DNA of 33,651 bases, taken from NCBI GenBank assembly GCA_013359125.1, contig JABWCR010000028.1:1-33651 (forward strand), written 5' to 3'. Below the pieces are notes generated by a model, which was not told the DNA's origin, ran no database searches, and worked only from the letters and a program-made list of their open reading frames with translations. Source of the stretch: Armatimonadota bacterium (GTDB lineage: Bacteria > Armatimonadota > Fimbriimonadia > Fimbriimonadales > GBS-DC). Positions within the stretch are counted from its first letter, which is position 1. The number at the start of each line of letters is the position of its first letter. The translations under genes and the position numbers were made by a program. Below, one piece after another: positions 8,896 through 16,648 of the stretch.

Positions 8896-11691
8896 TTGAG
8901 GTTCGCCAATCCGGAATATTTGCTGCTCATCCCGGTCGCCGTCGCATTCGTCCTCATGTCTGGGCGGCGCTATCTGGGCGTCAACCGATTGCGCAAACGC
9001 ATTGCCATGGCCTTCCGGCTTATTGTCGCAACGCTCCTCATCTTTGCTATTGCCGGATGGCAAAGCGTCGGCCAAAACAAAGGCGTCTGCACGATTTTCC
9101 TGCTCGACATGAGCGACAGCGTTCCAGAGGATGCGCGAAGACAAGCCGAAGAGTACATAAGCCAGGCCGCCAAGCATTTGGGCGACAACGATAAGATCGG
9201 CATCGTGGCCTTTGGCGAAGAGCCGCTGGTTGACACGACGCCGGCCAACGTCCGACAAGTTGGAAGGCTGTTGTCGGCGCCCGGAAAGCAAGGCACCGAC
9301 ATCGCTGCGGCGGCCAGATTGGCGATGGCGCTCTTCCCCGACGGCCACGGCCGTCGAATCGCCCTGCTTTCGGACGGAAACGAAACGAACGGGGACGCCG
9401 CGGCAAGCTCTTTGACAGCCGCCGCAGAACAGGTGGAAATCGACACGATCCAACTGGCCTCGGCAAAACCTAAAAAGGACGCGCTCATCGCCGAGGCGAT
9501 CGCGCCCAGTGAGGTCAAGATCGGCGAGCCGTTCAATCTGCGCGTCAACGTCGACTCGTCCGACCAAACGACCGGCATTCTGCGCGTAGACCTGGACGGC
9601 CGCACGATTAGCGAGGCGAAAGTCTCCCTCTCTCCTGGCAAAAACAACCTGATTGTTCCCATCCAGACCGAACGCCCCGGGTTCTTTCGCTATCGAGCGA
9701 CCCTTGAAATCGATAGCGACGGCGACCCGCGCAACAACGTCGGACGCGCTTTCGTGGCGGTCCGAGGCAAACCGACCGTGCTGGTGGCTTCCGGGACGAA
9801 CTCAAACGCGCTCGTCTCGTCGCTTCGCCAGCACGATATCGATGTGGAAAGCGCGCCCTTGGGCGCCTTTCCCTCGCGACCGACCGACCTGCAGCGCTAC
9901 GATCTGGTCGTGCTGAACGACTACCCGGCCGACGGGCTTAGCGCGGCTCAGATGCTCATGCTTCAAGCCGCGGTCCGAGACAGCGGCACAGGTTTCGCCA
10001 TGATCGGCGGCGAACGCTCGTTCCTATCAGGCGGCTACTACGAAACGCCCATCGCCGAGATGCTCCCGGTCGATCTCAACGTCCGCCAGCGCAAGACCTT
10101 CCCCGCCGCGACGGTGGTCATCGCCATCGACATCTCCGGATCGATGGCGATGGTCGAGGGCGGCTATCAAAAGGTGCAGTTGGCCGGACACGCCGCCATG
10201 CAAACGCTGAAGCTGCTGAGGCCCGACGATCGATTTGGCGTGATCGTCAGCGGCACCGGAGTCGACTGGCTAACGCCTATCCAAGAGGCCGCCAAGCGAC
10301 AAGAAGCGATGGACAAAATCTCTCGTATTTACGCAGGCGGCGGCGGAATCTATGTGCGTCCGAGTTTGGAGTACGCCTACCGCGCTCTGACTGCCGAGAA
10401 GACGCGCACTCGCCATCTGATCGTACTGGCCGACGGAAACGACGCGGACGAGCAGCAGGGTTGCATCCCTTTGGCCGCTTCGCTTGCCTCGCGCGGCGTT
10501 ACGCTTTCAGTCGTCTCGTTAGGTCAAGGCAAGGACGCGCCCTTCCTTCAACAATTGGCCGCTGCAGGCAAAGGCAACTTCTTCCTTGCTCAACGCGCCA
10601 GCGATCTGCCAAAACTCTTTACGGCGGACGTTGCGCTGATGACACGATCGGCGATCGAGGAAGGCGCGTTCTTACCCAAAGTTACATCGGACGAGCTTCT
10701 TCGCGGCATCGATTGGAGCAGCGCTCCGCCGCTCTTGGCCTACAATCTCGTCTCGGACCGTCCATTGGCGCGCACTCTGATGCGAACCCATAAGGACGAC
10801 CCTCTCTTTGCCATCTGGCGATACGGGCTCGGCTCGTCCATCGCCTTCGCATCCGATTCTGGCCCGCGCTGGGCGCAACGGTGGCTCGGCTGGAACGGGT
10901 ACGGCGCATTTTGGTCGCAGACCCTGCGCGGCGCGCTCAGACAGCGCGGCAAAACCGACCATACCATCCTAGTCCGACGCGAAGGCAGCCGCGCCATCGT
11001 CGAGATGCAGGCCTTTGACGCTTTGGGCAATCCGATCAACTTCTTGTCCCCAAACGTTCGCGCCTCCAGACCGGATGGCAGCAGCCTTGACCTCAAGCTG
11101 AACCAAACCGCGCCGGGCAAGTACGAAGCGGAGATGGAAGCCAAACAAATCGGCGACTACCTGTTGACCTATGTCGAGCAATCCTCCGCGGGCGAACCTC
11201 TGACGACCACGACCGCCTTTGCCGTGCCCTACCCGCCCGAATATCGGTTTGCACGGCCCGACGAGCCCCTGATGCGAAGAATTGCCGAGTTATCGGGCGG
11301 GAGGGCAAATCCCAGGCCGGAAGAGCTCTTTAGACCGGTCAGGCAGACCGGCACATCGGTCAAAGACTTGTGGCCGCTCTGCCTCTGGCTGGCAACTGGG
11401 CTCTTCCTGATCGATGTCGCCATTCGCCGCGTCGGCCTGCCGGTCGCCTTGTTTCGAGAAGCCGCGCAGGCTATTCGCGCCCGGCTTCGCCGCCAGCCCA
11501 GAATCAGAACTGAGCCGGTCGGTACAACTGGCAAACTTCTGACGGTAAAATCCAGGACGACAAAGACCGAGCCGCCGCCACAGATCAAGGTCGAAACGCC
11601 GTCGAAATCTCCTGTCCCTCCACCCCCGGAACCCAGCGGAGACACGATGTCCGAACTGCTGAAGAAGAAACGCGAGCGAAAGGGAAGCTAA
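8896..11691 (+). CDS. Large membrane protein with two VWA-type domains and glutamine-amidotransferase-like region
   Basis: 931 residues. It begins with TTG at 8896: the only nearby ATG (8891) hits a stop after two codons, and MRFANPEYLLLIPV fits the usual family opening. Membrane segments are at about 8-21 and 40-54. A first VWA-like domain has D-M-S-D-S at 71-75. A GATase1-like segment (GFAMIGGERSFLSGG, about 366-380) is followed by a second VWA domain with D-I-S-G-S at 412-416. One more membrane helix lies at about 825-846, before a proline- and lysine-rich cytoplasmic tail. It is in an operon with the preceding BatA-like gene. Its stop overlaps the convergent GATase gene's stop by 4 bases. 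The function is probably envelope protein-protein interaction; the substrate is unknown. Confidence 0.82.
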   Translation: MRFANPEYLLLIPVAVAFVLMSGRRYLGVNRLRKRIAMAFRLIVATLLIFAIAGWQSVGQNKGVCTIFLLDMSDSVPEDARRQAEEYISQAAKHLGDNDKIGIVAFGEEPLVDTTPANVRQVGRLLSAPGKQGTDIAAAARLAMALFPDGHGRRIALLSDGNETNGDAAASSLTAAAEQVEIDTIQLASAKPKKDALIAEAIAPSEVKIGEPFNLRVNVDSSDQTTGILRVDLDGRTISEAKVSLSPGKNNLIVPIQTERPGFFRYRATLEIDSDGDPRNNVGRAFVAVRGKPTVLVASGTNSNALVSSLRQHDIDVESAPLGAFPSRPTDLQRYDLVVLNDYPADGLSAAQMLMLQAAVRDSGTGFAMIGGERSFLSGGYYETPIAEMLPVDLNVRQRKTFPAATVVIAIDISGSMAMVEGGYQKVQLAGHAAMQTLKLLRPDDRFGVIVSGTGVDWLTPIQEAAKRQEAMDKISRIYAGGGGIYVRPSLEYAYRALTAEKTRTRHLIVLADGNDADEQQGCIPLAASLASRGVTLSVVSLGQGKDAPFLQQLAAAGKGNFFLAQRASDLPKLFTADVALMTRSAIEEGAFLPKVTSDELLRGIDWSSAPPLLAYNLVSDRPLARTLMRTHKDDPLFAIWRYGLGSSIAFASDSGPRWAQRWLGWNGYGAFWSQTLRGALRQRGKTDHTILVRREGSRAIVEMQAFDALGNPINFLSPNVRASRPDGSSLDLKLNQTAPGKYEAEMEAKQIGDYLLTYVEQSSAGEPLTTTTAFAVPYPPEYRFARPDEPLMRRIAELSGGRANPRPEELFRPVRQTGTSVKDLWPLCLWLATGLFLIDVAIRRVGLPVALFREAAQAIRARLRRQPRIRTEPVGTTGKLLTVKSRTTKTEPPPQIKVETPSKSPVPPPPEPSGDTMSELLKKKRERKGS

Positions 11692-12377
11692 CGGCAAGAA
11701 TCGACAAACGCCTTGAACAACCGTTTGGTGTGCTCGGCTTCGGGCGTCTTCTCTGGATGCCACTGAACGCCGACGAAGAAAGGCAGCTTCGGATCCTCGA
11801 ACGCCTCGACAACGCCATCGTCCGACTCGGCGGTAACCACCAGTCCCCGCCCCATTCGATTGGCACACTGATGGTGCGAGCTTGCGCTCTCGATCTCCGT
11901 CTCTCGGATGATCTCCTGCAACCGCCCCTTTGGCAGAATCCTAACGGAGTGCGGCACGAAGGTCCCGGACCGAGCGTGAGTAATGTCGCTCCCAAACTTT
12001 AGCGGCAAGTGCTGAATCAAGTCGCCGCCGCGGTGCACATTGATCAGTTGCGAGCCATAACAGATCCCCATCACCGGAAGCCTGCCGTCCGCAGCCGTCA
12101 GCATCGCCTTATCGAACTGGTACCGTTCGTGCGCGACCAGATTTGTTTCCGGCGCTTTGTCTTGCCCGTATTCCTTAGGATCGATATCCGGCCCGCCCGG
12201 AATCAATAGACCGTCGATCATCGAAAGCAACTGGGCGATTTGCTTCTGAGGCGCTAAGATCAGCGCAACCCCGCCAGCCTCCTCTACGCATCGCACATAG
12301 CCATGATCCAACTGCACCATCGGGCCGTTCTCGGCGTCCTTCCAAGAAGCCGTAATGCCAATAACGGGCATCTTCAT
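11688..12377 (-). CDS. Class I glutamine amidotransferase, gamma-glutamyl-GABA hydrolase (PuuD/peptidase C26)-like
   Basis: 229 residues. The catalytic triad of class I amidotransferases is visible: nucleophile Cys106 in GICYGSQ, and His207 with Glu209 in VQWHPE. IPGGPDIDPKEYG near residue 59 is characteristic of the peptidase C26/PuuD branch, which hydrolyses gamma-glutamyl bonds in the cytoplasm. The ATG at 12377 is preferred because it overlaps the upstream stop as TGATG, indicating translational coupling; an in-frame ATG at 12371 is an alternative, and a longer start at 12416 would run into moeB. It is the last gene of a three-gene minus-strand operon. The physiological substrate is not determinable. 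Confidence 0.85.
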   Translation of the reverse strand: MKMPVIGITASWKDAENGPMVQLDHGYVRCVEEAGGVALILAPQKQIAQLLSMIDGLLIPGGPDIDPKEYGQDKAPETNLVAHERYQFDKAMLTAADGRLPVMGICYGSQLINVHRGGDLIQHLPLKFGSDITHARSGTFVPHSVRILPKGRLQEIIRETEIESASSHHQCANRMGRGLVVTAESDDGVVEAFEDPKLPFFVGVQWHPEKTPEAEHTKRLFKAFVDSCR

Positions 12378-13516
12378 CAATACTTCTTGACCTCGGGATC
12401 GATCGTATCGGCCCATCCGTTCATGCCGGTCGCCAAATTATAAACCTGCTTAAATCCTTGGTCCAATAGATAGTCCGTAACCTTTGCGCTTCGATTCCCC
12501 GTGCGGCAGATCACGACGATCTCAGCGTCCGCGTCCAATTCGTCCATCCGATACGGCACGTCCTCCATCGGAATGTGCACAATGCCGGGCAATTGGCTGA
12601 TCTGAAGCTCGTGCGGCTCGCGAATGTCCAACAGCACTAAACGGTCTCCGCGGTCCATCCGGTCCTTTAGCGTTTGTGGGTCGATCTCGTTCAAATTTGG
12701 CTCCTCGGGGAATATACCGCAGAACTGCTCGTAATCGATCAACTCCTTCACCGTCGGATTGTCGCCGCACGCCGGACAATCGGGATCGCGCCGAATCTTC
12801 ATCTCGCGCCATCGCATTTCCAAAGCGTCGAACAGCAACAGCCTTCCGACCAAACTTTCGCCCTTGCCCAAAATCAATTTGATCGCCTCGGTTGCCTGCA
12901 CCAGCCCGATAATGCCCGGCAATACGCCCAAGACGCCGCCCTCCGCGCAACTGGGCACTAATCCGGGCGGCGGCGGCTCGGGATAGAGACAACGGTAGCA
13001 CGGTCCACCGGGAGCGCCGAACACGCTGGCCTGGCCGTCGAACCGAAAGATGCTGCCGTAACAGTTCGGCTTTCCCGCCAGCACGCAGGCGTCGTTCACC
13101 AAATAGCGCGTTGGAAAATTGTCCGCCCCGTCCAGCACAATGTCGAACTGCGAGACGATCTCCAGCGCGTTCTTTGAGGTCAGTCGCTCGGCGAACGGCA
13201 CGACCTGCACATTTGGATTAATGGCCGTTATCTTCTCCGCAGCCGATTCGATCTTGGAGCGCCCCTCGTCGGTTGTAAAATGGATCACCTGGCGATGGAG
13301 GTTGGAGGCGTCCACTGCGTCAAAATCGACAATGCCCAGCGAGCCGACGCCCGCTGCAGCCAGATAGAGCGCCGAGGGCGAGCCAAGACCGCCCATGCCG
13401 ACCAGCAAAACCTTGGCCGCCTTGAGCTTCAATTGTCCTTCCATGCCCACTTCGGGCAGGATGATATGGCGGCTGTAGCGCTGCGCCTCCTCCGGGGTGA
13501 GGGCTGTGGCGATCAC
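12377..13516 (-). CDS. moeB: MoeB/ThiF-type adenylyltransferase fused to rhodanese (MoeZ-like)
   Basis: 379 residues. The E1-like domain has the ATP loop GMGGLGS (40-46), zinc cysteines C173/C176 and C247/C250, and the putative catalytic Cys190 in VPSCAEGG. A C-terminal rhodanese domain carries C337 in CRTGNRS. Proteins of this build activate the C-terminal glycine of a ubiquitin-like sulfur carrier (MoaD/ThiS type) by adenylation and then pass sulfur from the rhodanese cysteine. They serve molybdopterin, thiamin, cysteine or thio-tRNA synthesis. The start is GTG at 13516, 3 bases after the upstream DUF1028 gene's stop. No sulfur-carrier gene is seen nearby, so the pathway is open. Confidence 0.92.
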   Translation of the reverse strand: MIATALTPEEAQRYSRHIILPEVGMEGQLKLKAAKVLLVGMGGLGSPSALYLAAAGVGSLGIVDFDAVDASNLHRQVIHFTTDEGRSKIESAAEKITAINPNVQVVPFAERLTSKNALEIVSQFDIVLDGADNFPTRYLVNDACVLAGKPNCYGSIFRFDGQASVFGAPGGPCYRCLYPEPPPPGLVPSCAEGGVLGVLPGIIGLVQATEAIKLILGKGESLVGRLLLFDALEMRWREMKIRRDPDCPACGDNPTVKELIDYEQFCGIFPEEPNLNEIDPQTLKDRMDRGDRLVLLDIREPHELQISQLPGIVHIPMEDVPYRMDELDADAEIVVICRTGNRSAKVTDYLLDQGFKQVYNLATGMNGWADTIDPEVKKY

Positions 13517-13519
13517 TCT

Positions 13520-14425
13520 CTACCTCAACACGCCTTGCCGCTTGGCTTCGTCCCGGATCGCGTCTAAATCCGAATCCTGATTGGCATGGCTCATCATCGT
13601 TGGATCCAACTGAAGCGCCTTCTTCAGGCTCGCCAGCGCCGCATCGCGCCGACCCGCCATCGATTGCCCGCAAGCCAGATTGTACCAATGCGTGCCGTTG
13701 TCCGGCTCCTCGTTCACCAACGCCTGAAAAGTCGCAATCGCCTGATCCCACTGCTTCTTTTGCAGCTCGTCGTATCCGCGCATCATGCGGGCAAAGCGCA
13801 GCTTCATCCCGAGCAAGCGTCTGAGTTCGGCCACCGGCTCTTTGTGGTCGTCCACGCGCAGGTCGACGTATTTGTCGTCAAAGCCGCCGTAGCCGCCCTT
13901 CTTGCGCATCACGATCATGCCCGCCGACTGTTTGCCTCGACTATCGCCGCCCGCCGCTTCGCCCGCCTCCAGCGCGGCCATCATCTTGAGCGCAATCTCG
14001 CCCTCGGTCGTCTCGAACGCGCGCGCCATCGCCTGCACCACGTTCTCGCCGGTCAAGATATTGCCCTGACAGCTGTAGTTGGGCCCGCTCGCCGCGCCGC
14101 ACCACTTGAGGCATCGGTCGCCGGTGAAGTTAGCCGTGCGGCCTCGGGCATCGATGACGGCCAACTGTCGCCGCCCCTTATCCTGATCGGGATCGGTCAA
14201 CCGCTTGATCGCGTCTTGAGGGTTGACTTTATTTCGCAGCATCTCCAACCCTTTGGGGCCATAAGTCGTGTTGGCGAACGATTGAGTGGCGATCGCGCCG
14301 ACGCCCGCCTCGGCAAAGGGCACCACCGACGCGCACGCCAACACGCGCGATGCGACGGCCACGCCCAAATCGCCGTTCTTGGGATCAAAAGCGACAATGC
14401 TAAACGTCCCAGCCATATCGATCAT
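13520..14425 (-). CDS. DUF1028 family Ntn-hydrolase-like protein with C-terminal TPR
   Basis: 301 residues. The opening MAGTFSIVAFDPKNGDLGVAVASR is the hallmark of DUF1028, a family with an Ntn-hydrolase-like fold; internal segments GVGAIATQSFAN and YSCQGNILTG also fit. The last ~75 residues form a tetratricopeptide unit (ATFQALVNEEPDNGTHWYNL and AALASLKKALQLDP), a fusion seen in some relatives. The start ATG at 14425 is 10 bases after a TAAAAT box with no ribosome-binding site between; an ATG at 14416 is the alternative. It is the first gene of the operon with moeB and the amidotransferase. Biochemical activity is unknown. Confidence 0.85.
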   Translation of the reverse strand: MIDMAGTFSIVAFDPKNGDLGVAVASRVLACASVVPFAEAGVGAIATQSFANTTYGPKGLEMLRNKVNPQDAIKRLTDPDQDKGRRQLAVIDARGRTANFTGDRCLKWCGAASGPNYSCQGNILTGENVVQAMARAFETTEGEIALKMMAALEAGEAAGGDSRGKQSAGMIVMRKKGGYGGFDDKYVDLRVDDHKEPVAELRRLLGMKLRFARMMRGYDELQKKQWDQAIATFQALVNEEPDNGTHWYNLACGQSMAGRRDAALASLKKALQLDPTMMSHANQDSDLDAIRDEAKRQGVLR

Positions 14426-14435
14426 AGTGAAGGAG

Positions 14436-14441
14436 ATTTTA
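14436..14441 (-). promoter_or_regulatory. -10-like hexamer TAAAAT upstream of DUF1028 operon
   Basis: On the minus strand TAAAAT is followed by 10 bases and then the ATG at 14425. The intervening bases (CTCCTTCACT) contain no Shine-Dalgarno sequence. A leaderless or near-leaderless start is inferred. Confidence 0.4.
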
Positions 14442-14473
14442 CCTTGGAGCGAGGTCGGCAGAGTCGATCAAGC

Positions 14474-16462
14474 TCACTTATCCAACCCAACCCCAACCTG
14501 ACTCTGAGACGCCTTGTCGTTCTGGCGCGACCAGTGCAGCCAAGACAACCGATTCCCCGCAAAGGCAGCCTCGGTCGGGTAAACGTCCTCGCCGGCGCCG
14601 TCTATAAACAGCCCCAAACAGAGCGATCGGCCCCTGTGAGAGCCTAATTCAGATGGGTTGGCACGGCCTAAGTTCGCGCTGTTCGATCGGATGCTGTAGC
14701 GGTCGTTCCCAGCAAGATCGCAAAATACTCCAATGCCGTTCGCGTTTCCGCCTCCCAATGCCAGACTCGGCGCGTCATATCGATCGTCGCCCGCCCGATC
14801 CAGCAGATACCCAATGCTAAAGTCGTGCCCGGCGCCCTGCGCCATGTTCATAGTCGCCGTATAACTATCGTTCCCGCTCTCGTCCAATAGATAGCCGATG
14901 CCAAAGTGCGCCGCCGAGCCTTGCACGTACCAAACTCCCTTGTACTCGTCGTTGCCGCCCAAATCCAGCAGCATCCCCATAGCGTTCCAATATCCCGCGC
15001 CCTGACCGAACAGCCCGCAGCTATAATGGTCGTCGCCCGAGGCATCGATCAGCGCGCCAAACCCGCCGCCCAACGAATGGCCATCGATATAATCGCCTCG
15101 CCGGCCATAGCCCATTCCCTGGCTCAGGTTCGCATTGTGCTCCGCAGTTTGAGGCGATGGAAAGTCGATCTGCGCGTCGTTCGCCTCATAAACGTCGTTG
15201 CCCTTCAAATCCAGCAGAAGCCCAAAGCCCATCGTGCCGCCAAATCCCTGGCTGGTCTGAAAAGCCTGATAGCGATCGTCGCCATCGTGGTCGATCAGCG
15301 CGCCCACGCCAAAGGTCGCTGAGCCTTGACACCTAGCATAGCCGTCGTATGTATCCTTCCCGCCTTGATCTGCCAAAACCCCGACGCCAAATTCCCCGCT
15401 GCCCATGCCGGCGGACGCCGAACGATAAGCGTCGTCGCCTTTAAGATCGAACAGAATGCCATAGCCCAAGCATCCGCCGCCAAAAGCCATGCCTCCAGCG
15501 TTCTTGCGCTGTGCGTCCTGAGCCACAGGCCCTTCTCCCAAAACGTACCGATCGTTGCCATCAAGGTCTATAAGCACAGAAGCAAAGTTGGCCGCCGACG
15601 CGGTCGCCCCCCCGCCCAGATAGACGTCGTCGCCCCCGGTATCGATAATCAGCAGATAGGCGCCCGGCTCGTAACGGTCGTTCCCCCCGCCTCTCAGAGC
15701 AACCTTGCCCCAAGGCGTATCGAAGTCCACGGCAAATGGCTGGGGTAGCTCCGCCTGCGAGAGCTGCCGAGCAGCCTCCTCGACCGCCGCGATCAGGTCG
15801 TGCGCGCCAGCAATCAGCAGTTTCAGATCGACCGACCGCATGATCGGAAGGCTCTGCCAAAACGCTTCCCGTCCGTCGCCCTGAGAGACCGGCTTCGTCA
15901 ATCGGTCGTACATAGCCTGCAAATCGCCCGCCTGCAAAAGCGCGCGATCTCGCCATGACTTTGCCTCGATAGCGGCCAGGATGATCAGCGCCGCCTGCTG
16001 TTGAACAGGCGCCGGAACCAACCGAACGTCCAAATCGTCGGGCGCGGTCTCTTCCGCGTACACAGCCTTGATCGCATCGGCCAGCGCGGTCGGCGACTGG
16101 GCTCTCTCGATCAGCCGCGCAATGGGATTGCCCAAAAGCTTCCGCCTTGTGCCCCGGTTCAAATGCCCGGCGCAAATCTCCACAATCGAAGAAGGGCTGC
16201 CGGTCTGAGCCATGATTTGATGCTTAAGAATGCCCGCATAGGCTGGAATCTCAAAAGGGTTCTCGAAGTAGCTTCGAAACGTCTCCAGCACAAACTCGTC
16301 GTGGTTGATAAAGCGCAGCCCGGCCAGATCGAACTTCGCGGTCTCGACGCTCAGGCTGGCCTTCCCCAGAGCTTCGTTCAGCAATTCGTCCGATGGTCCT
16401 TGGGAAAACGCGAGCGAAAAGAGAAGCAGACAAACGGCCAGACAGACTCCGGTTCTTATCAT
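14474..16462 (-). CDS. Secreted repeat protein with 13 G-[ND]-D-x-Y motifs, function unknown
   Basis: 662 residues. The ATG at 16462 gives a signal peptide (MIRTGVCLAVCLLLFSLAFS); a longer frame from 16510 would run through tRNA-Val and is rejected. The N-terminal third is helical. From about residue 270 the chain is built of repeats averaging about 30 residues, following the pattern [hydrophobic]x3-D-x-x-G-[ND]-D-x-Y, then a glycine-rich turn with G-x-G. I count 13 such motifs (for example GNDRY, GDDVY, GDDHY, GNDEY). The acidic loops recall calcium-binding RTX-like or beta-solenoid repeats, but the consensus is different. It is probably extracellular or periplasmic. Confidence 0.85.
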   Translation of the reverse strand: MIRTGVCLAVCLLLFSLAFSQGPSDELLNEALGKASLSVETAKFDLAGLRFINHDEFVLETFRSYFENPFEIPAYAGILKHQIMAQTGSPSSIVEICAGHLNRGTRRKLLGNPIARLIERAQSPTALADAIKAVYAEETAPDDLDVRLVPAPVQQQAALIILAAIEAKSWRDRALLQAGDLQAMYDRLTKPVSQGDGREAFWQSLPIMRSVDLKLLIAGAHDLIAAVEEAARQLSQAELPQPFAVDFDTPWGKVALRGGGNDRYEPGAYLLIIDTGGDDVYLGGGATASAANFASVLIDLDGNDRYVLGEGPVAQDAQRKNAGGMAFGGGCLGYGILFDLKGDDAYRSASAGMGSGEFGVGVLADQGGKDTYDGYARCQGSATFGVGALIDHDGDDRYQAFQTSQGFGGTMGFGLLLDLKGNDVYEANDAQIDFPSPQTAEHNANLSQGMGYGRRGDYIDGHSLGGGFGALIDASGDDHYSCGLFGQGAGYWNAMGMLLDLGGNDEYKGVWYVQGSAAHFGIGYLLDESGNDSYTATMNMAQGAGHDFSIGYLLDRAGDDRYDAPSLALGGGNANGIGVFCDLAGNDRYSIRSNSANLGRANPSELGSHRGRSLCLGLFIDGAGEDVYPTEAAFAGNRLSWLHWSRQNDKASQSQVGVGLDK

Positions 16463-16472
16463 GGTGTCGGGG

Positions 16473-16478
16473 ATTGTA
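16473..16478 (-). promoter_or_regulatory. -10-like hexamer TACAAT between tRNA-Val and repeat protein gene
   Basis: On the minus strand TACAAT is followed by 10 bases and the ATG at 16462. It lies in the 22-base gap after the tRNA-Val 3' end. Either the gene has its own leaderless start or it is co-transcribed with the tRNA. Confidence 0.4.
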
Positions 16479-16484
16479 CCGAAG

Positions 16485-16559
16485 TGGTGGGCGGTACATG
16501 AATTGAACATGTGACCCCCTCGACGTCAACGAGGTGCTCTACCGCTGAGCTAACCGCCC
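16485..16559 (-). tRNA. tRNA-Val (anticodon GAC)
   Basis: The minus strand folds into a complete cloverleaf. Acceptor GGGCGGT pairs with ACCGCCC, the D arm is GCTC/GAGC, anticodon stem CCTCG/CGAGG holds loop TTGACGT with anticodon GAC, and T arm ACATG/CATGT holds loop TTCAATT. Discriminator A is followed by an encoded CCA (16487-16485). GAC reads the GUC/GUU valine codons. Confidence 0.95.
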
Positions 16560-16573
16560 ACTGCCGGGCAGAG

Positions 16574-16579
16574 AGTATA
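16574..16579 (-). promoter_or_regulatory. -10-like TATACT for tRNA-Val
   Basis: TATACT on the minus strand lies 14 bases before the tRNA 5' end, a plausible -10 box. The expected -35 position holds CCGGGT, which is poor. Confidence 0.4.
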
Positions 16580-16635
16580 CCCGACGCGCAAAAAATACCC
16601 GGCTAAATTGCGTGCGAGTCGGCCCAGAAACATGC

Positions 16636-16641
16636 TATATT
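16636..16641 (+). promoter_or_regulatory. -10-like TATATT immediately upstream of STAND NTPase gene
   Basis: TATATT ends 7 bases before the ATG at 16649, so the transcript would start at the initiation codon. No Shine-Dalgarno sequence or -35 box is evident. Confidence 0.45.
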
Positions 16642-16648
16642 ACAGTAA

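Noticed and set aside
16462-16510. Longer start of the GND-Y repeat protein at 16510
   Set aside because: It would read through tRNA-Val; the ATG at 16462 gives a clean signal peptide.
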